Shown here: positions 5,178 to 8,436 of the stretch, piece after piece
Numbering within the stretch: position 1 is the first letter of the stretch
Layout: every line of letters begins with the position of its first letter
Assembly (NCBI GenBank): GCA_018813725.1
Contig: JAHJBD010000198.1
Location: 1 to 8,436, forward strand
Direction: 5' to 3'
DNA from: Nanobdellota archaeon
GTDB taxonomy: Archaea > Nanobdellota > Nanobdellia > Woesearchaeales > JAHJBD01
DNA: 8,436 nt
Notes under the pieces: generated by a model
Told to the model about the DNA's origin: nothing
Seen by the model: only the letters and a program-made list of their open reading frames with translations
Databases searched by the model: none
Program-made: the position numbers and the translations under genes

Positions 5178-8100
5178 TTATCCTCCTGCCCATATGTTGG
5201 CATAATTGATCAATACGGCTTTTGTAAGCCTGCCTTCTGCCCACATATTTGCGTAATTTATCAATTGTTCTTTTGTAACTGATGATGCATAATGGTATAT
5301 CATCCGGGTTGTAACATAAGCCCTGCCGCTTTTGATATTATCCAGCGACAGATACAAGTCATCAATACCATCTCCATCAAGATCAACATAGCTGTATTCA
5401 CCAATAGCTAAGGTTATTGTCTGCTCTTTTGACGCAATCAATAAGGCAACACTATCACTTTTTACAGAAGTTGCCTTAATCGTATGTAACATACCATTAA
5501 AAGCAAATTTCAGCATATTGCCTTGCTTAAGCCTTGATTGTGTTGGTGTATTTGTAAATGAAATTGAATAAATGCCCAAGATAGTACTTCCACCTCCTCC
5601 GCCCCCTCCGCCGGTTGATCCCCCGCCTGAAGGAGCTGAACCGAACAGCCCGAACAAGCTGAAATGCGTCGCATTTGCCCATACATAATCTGATGCCTGA
5701 TCCACGCCCTGATTTGGTTCAAGCTGCCAATCGGCTGCAGTTGTATTGTAGTAATACATCTTCAATGTTGATTCGTCTATGTTTGCTGCGGTCAATTCTG
5801 CTTGTGTATAATACAACTTGATCAGTGCCCAAGTTAAATTATTTCCTGTATTATTATCAACTTCAATGTCTATTGCCTTTAAACCTATCAAAGCTGCTGT
5901 TGTACCTGCAGAACTAGCTGTACCTGTAGTAACCTTAATAGTGGTTGTAACATCATCTCCAAGGTATAAAGTGATATTGCTGTCTGCTTCAGAGAAATCA
6001 AAAGTAACTGACGTATTTTCAGTAATAGCTGTAGTGTTGGTCAACTTTACTGCAACACTGACTGTTGTCGTGTTCAGATTATTGCTTGTATCATTCACAG
6101 TTATCAATAAACTGTAAGTTCCAATAGACAAAACAGTGTTGTTTGCCAGATAGCCTGTGGAATTAATCTTGAAATTGGCTGTATCGTTTACAGTATAATC
6201 ATCAACAGCTGCATTATCAGTTCCGGTTATTTGATACCCAAAGACCTTGCTATAGTTAGTTTCTTGGTTTGTCGGGATTGGATTAAATTGTGGTTTTGTG
6301 TTATCTTCAACATCGACCTGATAAATAATTGAATTCACATTATTTGACGAGTCGTTGACAGACACATTTATAATATATGTCTTGACTGTAAGCAAAGTCT
6401 TGTTTCGTAATTCTCCACCAAGAGTTATGTTAAAGTTAGTTGTGTCATTGACAAAATACTGGCTGATTGTATTAGTGTCTGTGGCATTAAAATCAATATT
6501 AAGATGGTCTATCGCATATTCCAATGTAGCATTTGCCGGAGTCTGGTCCCATGTTGGCGCTGCTGAATCAACTTTGATTGTATAATTAGTGCTGTTGAAT
6601 GCCGACTTTGCTACAGAATCATTGCACAATACATTCCATACATAATGGCCGTCAGGCAAGGTTAAAGTAACGGTATCTGCTGAGCCTGATGTTGGGGTAG
6701 TATTTGTTTCGTTTGCTGTCCAAGCGCCGCTGAAATTACCATATAATGCACACTCGTCCAAACTCATATCTGTTGCAAGATATGTGAATGACACAATGCT
6801 GTTTTGCCAGCTGTCATCTGCTGGAGCATTGAGGTTCACTACTGGATCTGTCGTGTCAACTTTTATTGTGTAGTTTGTGCTGTTGAACGCTGAGTTGCCA
6901 GATGAAATATTGCACCATACATTCCAGACATAATGGCCGTCCGGCAAAGTTAAAAGCACAGTGTGTGCAGAAGCAGAGGTAACTGTCATGTTTGTCTCAT
7001 TAGCTGCCCATATACCACTAAAGTTGCCGTACAATGTGCATGCATCCAGATTATCATTTACTCCTATATAAGTAATAGGAACAATGCCATCAGCATCCCA
7101 ACTATCATCTAAAGGTGAATTGAGATATACTGTTGGAACATTAGTATCGATCTTAATTGTGCGGTTAGTCTCATTAAAAGCAGACTTGCCAAAAGTGTCA
7201 TTGCATTGTATGTTCCATTTGTAATGGCCGTCTGGTATTAATATAGTGAAAGATCCTGTTGCACTGTCTGCTGCAGACATGTTTGTCTCGTTGGCTGCCC
7301 ACAAATTGCTGAAATTGCCCCATAATACACAGGCATCAAGATTAGGGTCTGCAGCCTGATAATCAAATGATATCAAACCGTCATTATCCCAGCTGTCATC
7401 TGCTGGAGCGCTAAGCTTAACTAAAGGTGCAGTTGTGTCCACTTTTATTGTGCGGTTGGTAATATTAAAGGCCGAGTTTTTGGCTGAATCATTGCAAAGA
7501 ACATTCCATACATAGTGGCCGTCTGGCAGAGTCAAAAGCACAGTGTGTGCATTGCCATTGGTCACTGTCATATTGGTCTGATTGGCTAACCATGCGCCGC
7601 TGAAATTGCCGTACAGTGTGCAGGCATCCAGATTATCATCTATCGCATAATAAGTAAATGGTATTACGCCATCATCATACTCCCAACTGTCATCTGCTGG
7701 CTGATAAAGATAGATAACTGGGTCTGTGGTGTCTATTGTTATCGTGATAGCAGTGCTGTTCCCAGTATGCCCTGAACCATCAGTGCAGTTGACTGTGGTG
7801 ATATACGTGTTATCAGCAAGAATACTGCCGGCTGTAAGAATGGCGTCTGTATCATTGGCTATGGTGGCGCTGTCTACATGAGCACCATTCATATACAAAG
7901 TGCAGTTGGAGCTCGCTGACAGGTCTGTGAAATTGAAGCTGACTGAAGGGGTTGTGTCGGTGCTGTTATAAGACGTGTTGTAAACGTTAACTACAGGAGC
8001 AGTCCTGTCAACATGGATCGTAATCGTTTCAGTGCTGTTCATGTTGTTTAAAGTGTCGTTTGCGTAGACACGGACAGTGTGCGTATCTTCGATCAGGCTT

Positions 8101-8436
8101 GACAAGTCAAGGTTAAGGTTCCAGTTGCCGCTGATGTTAGCAGCAGTACGGTTGAAAGGCATTGTGCCGTTGCTGAACTCAAACAGGACAGTGTCAATCT
8201 GCAGAGCGCCATTGGTTACAGTAGCATTAAATGCCTGGTCGCCTGAGCTATGGTTAATACCGTCTACAGGGTTGACTATGGTAACAAAAGGGTTGCTAGT
8301 ATCGACGATTATCGTGATAGCAGTGCTGTTCCCAGTATGCCCTGAACCATCAGTGCAGTTGACTGTGGTGATATACGTGTTATCAGCAAGAATACTGCCG
8401 GCTGTAAGAATGGCGTCTGTATCATTGGCTATGGTG
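5178..8436 (-). CDS. Giant Ig-repeat cell-surface glycoprotein, C-terminal 1085 residues (N-terminus beyond the window)
   Basis: The frame stays open to the right edge, so the true start and any signal peptide are outside the window. Numbering visible residues from the edge, the layout is as follows. A partial Ig-like domain lies at 1-51. A further beta domain lies at about 52-144, and an Ig-like domain with two Cys at 145-236. Four tandem modules of 96-98 residues lie at 237-624, each with LDxC and a second Cys 42 residues later. Two cadherin-like domains follow at 625-711 and 712-798. Residues 799-932 end in a W...THFS.FGLFG module common in archaeal surface proteins. A Gly/Ser hinge lies at 933-951, and a terminal domain at 952-1085 with a DLDGDGIDD loop and a duplicated LINYANxWAxG helix. 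About 55-60 N-x-S/T sequons precede the hinge and none follows it. No C-terminal TM helix is present. It is probably a secreted or S-layer-associated adhesin or filament; binding partner unknown. Confidence 0.85.
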   Translation of the reverse strand, partial: TIANDTDAILTAGSILADNTYITTVNCTDGSGHTGNSTAITIIVDTSNPFVTIVNPVDGINHSSGDQAFNATVTNGALQIDTVLFEFSNGTMPFNRTAANISGNWNLNLDLSSLIEDTHTVRVYANDTLNNMNSTETITIHVDRTAPVVNVYNTSYNSTDTTPSVSFNFTDLSASSNCTLYMNGAHVDSATIANDTDAILTAGSILADNTYITTVNCTDGSGHTGNSTAITITIDTTDPVIYLYQPADDSWEYDDGVIPFTYYAIDDNLDACTLYGNFSGAWLANQTNMTVTNGNAHTVLLTLPDGHYVWNVLCNDSAKNSAFNITNRTIKVDTTAPLVKLSAPADDSWDNDGLISFDYQAADPNLDACVLWGNFSNLWAANETNMSAADSATGSFTILIPDGHYKWNIQCNDTFGKSAFNETNRTIKIDTNVPTVYLNSPLDDSWDADGIVPITYIGVNDNLDACTLYGNFSGIWAANETNMTVTSASAHTVLLTLPDGHYVWNVWCNISSGNSAFNSTNYTIKVDTTDPVVNLNAPADDSWQNSIVSFTYLATDMSLDECALYGNFSGAWTANETNTTPTSGSADTVTLTLPDGHYVWNVLCNDSVAKSAFNSTNYTIKVDSAAPTWDQTPANATLEYAIDHLNIDFNATDTNTISQYFVNDTTNFNITLGGELRNKTLLTVKTYIINVSVNDSSNNVNSIIYQVDVEDNTKPQFNPIPTNQETNYSKVFGYQITGTDNAAVDDYTVNDTANFKINSTGYLANNTVLSIGTYSLLITVNDTSNNLNTTTVSVAVKLTNTTAITENTSVTFDFSEADSNITLYLGDDVTTTIKVTTGTASSAGTTAALIGLKAIDIEVDNNTGNNLTWALIKLYYTQAELTAANIDESTLKMYYYNTTAADWQLEPNQGVDQASDYVWANATHFSLFGLFGSAPSGGGSTGGGGGGGGSTILGIYSISFTNTPTQSRLKQGNMLKFAFNGMLHTIKATSVKSDSVALLIASKEQTITLAIGEYSYVDLDGDGIDDLYLSLDNIKSGRAYVTTRMIYHYASSVTKEQLINYANMWAEGRLTKAVLINYANIWAGG
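5181..5264 (-). repeat. Duplicated LINYANxWAxG motif at the C-terminus of the surface protein
   Basis: The last 28 residues contain LINYANMWAEG (5264-5232) and LINYANIWAGG (5213-5181), starting 17 residues apart. Both are predicted amphipathic helices. The arrangement is like the paired helices of dockerin-type or related archaeal C-terminal docking segments, and an acidic DxDxDGxxD loop lies about 35 residues before. The relation to dockerin is suggestive only. Confidence 0.7.
5182..5187 (-). promoter_or_regulatory. Shine-Dalgarno embedded in the 3' end of the upstream gene
   Basis: The minus strand reads AGGAGG 5 bases before the ATG at 5176. These bases also encode the final Ala-Gly-Gly of the large surface protein, whose TAA (5180-5178) lies between the SD and the ATG. 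This decides the start of the small gene against the ATG at 5203 and indicates termination-reinitiation coupling. Confidence 0.85.
5583..5639 (-). other. Gly/Ser-rich hinge in the surface protein
   Basis: The segment encodes SAPSGGGSTGGGG and further glycines, with up to eight Gly in a row. It is a flexible linker between the glycosylated ectodomain and the sequon-free terminal domain. The coding DNA is locally C/G-rich (CCNCC runs on the plus strand), unlike the AT-rich surroundings. Confidence 0.85.
6564..7727 (-). repeat. Four tandem ~97-residue Ig-like modules
   Basis: Units occupy 7434-7727 (98 aa), 7143-7433 (97), 6852-7142 (97) and 6564-6851 (96). Each runs through PxDDSW, NLDxC-x-LYGNFS or a close variant, W-x-AN-x-TN, LPDGHY-x-WN, xCN, SAFN-x-TN and ends TIKVDT or a variant. 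The two cysteines are always 42 residues apart. Six N-glycosylation sequons recur per unit, several at equivalent places. Third-codon positions have diverged between units, so the duplications are not recent. Confidence 0.95.
7739..7866. repeat. 128-bp direct repeat, copy 1
   Basis: Every base matches 8309-8436, at an offset of exactly 570 bp (190 codons, in frame). It encodes about 42 residues of the two-Cys Ig-like domain, including LTAGSILADNTYITTVNCTD. Copy 1 continues inward into the rest of its domain; copy 2 stops at the window end. Confidence 0.97.
8309..8436. repeat. 128-bp direct repeat, copy 2, reaching the window edge
   Basis: This copy is identical to 7739-7866, with a mismatch only outside the left boundary (A at 8308, G at 7738). 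The right boundary cannot be seen because the window ends inside the repeat, so the true repeat may be longer. Confidence 0.97.

Noticed and set aside
5174..5203. ATG at 5203 as start of the small membrane protein
   Set aside because: It would add nine polar residues before the signal peptide, has no SD of its own and overlaps the large gene. The ATG at 5176 has AGGAGG at ideal spacing.
4794..5282. 162-codon open frame on the plus strand opposite the small membrane protein
   Set aside because: It is antisense to a gene with signal peptide, SD and TM anchor. Its translation has no recognisable domain and no promoter or SD precedes it.
8160..8162. ATG at 8162 as start of the giant surface protein
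   Set aside because: Translation remains open through the 91 codons to the edge and encodes more of the same Ig-like pattern, so this Met is internal and the gene is partial.
6564..8436. CRISPR or non-coding repeat array
   Set aside because: Repeats are about 290 bp, in frame and protein-coding with conserved residues, so they are domain duplications.

Overview
The window reads as archaeal DNA, probably from an uncultivated lineage. Three promoter-like TATA boxes lie about 26 bp before a start codon or a Shine-Dalgarno (SD) site, and two of them predict leaderless mRNAs. There is an Lrp/AsnC regulator of archaeal size, a MEMO1/AmmeMemoRadiSam-B protein, and a large surface protein crowded with N-x-S/T sequons and closed by an archaeal-style W...THFS module. 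A DPANN-type archaeon (Woesearchaeota-like) would fit, but no marker in the window settles this. The adenosylhomocysteinase and the adenosine-kinase-like PfkB protein look bacterial in type, which suggests older gene transfer.

Left part (1-4573), soluble metabolism. A PfkB-family, probably adenosine, kinase (11-988) overlaps a YggS/PLPBP pyridoxal-phosphate protein (985-1617) by 4 nt. A hairpin-rich 80-bp gap separates this pair from a convergent Lrp/AsnC regulator (1698-2123, minus strand). The regulator shares a 134-bp palindrome-bearing divergent promoter region with ahcY (2258-3679). A MEMO1-family gene (3728-4573) follows with its own promoter. AHCY hydrolyses S-adenosylhomocysteine to homocysteine and adenosine, and the kinase could return adenosine to AMP. 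The two would therefore clear both inhibitory products of SAM-dependent methylation, and the Lrp-like protein is well placed to regulate ahcY and itself.

Right part (4574-8436, minus strand), cell surface. A very large multi-domain surface glycoprotein is cut off by the right edge, with 1085 residues visible. It contains at least five Ig-like domains with a Cys pair, two cadherin-like domains, a W...THFS module, a Gly-rich hinge, and a sequon-free C-terminal part with a Ca-loop-like motif and a duplicated LINYAN helix. One nucleotide after its stop begins a small type-I membrane protein with signal peptide, Cys-pair domain, Pro/Thr stalk, TM helix and basic tail. The small gene's ribosome-binding site lies inside the last codons of the large gene, so the two are probably translationally coupled. 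The large protein has no C-terminal membrane anchor and the small one does, so a secreted filament or adhesin with a co-translated anchor is the most interesting hypothesis here.

The right edge stops inside a 128-bp perfect copy of sequence found 570 bp earlier. This is either a very recent domain duplication or a repeat-induced assembly break. No tRNA, rRNA, CRISPR array, transposase gene or plasmid origin was seen.
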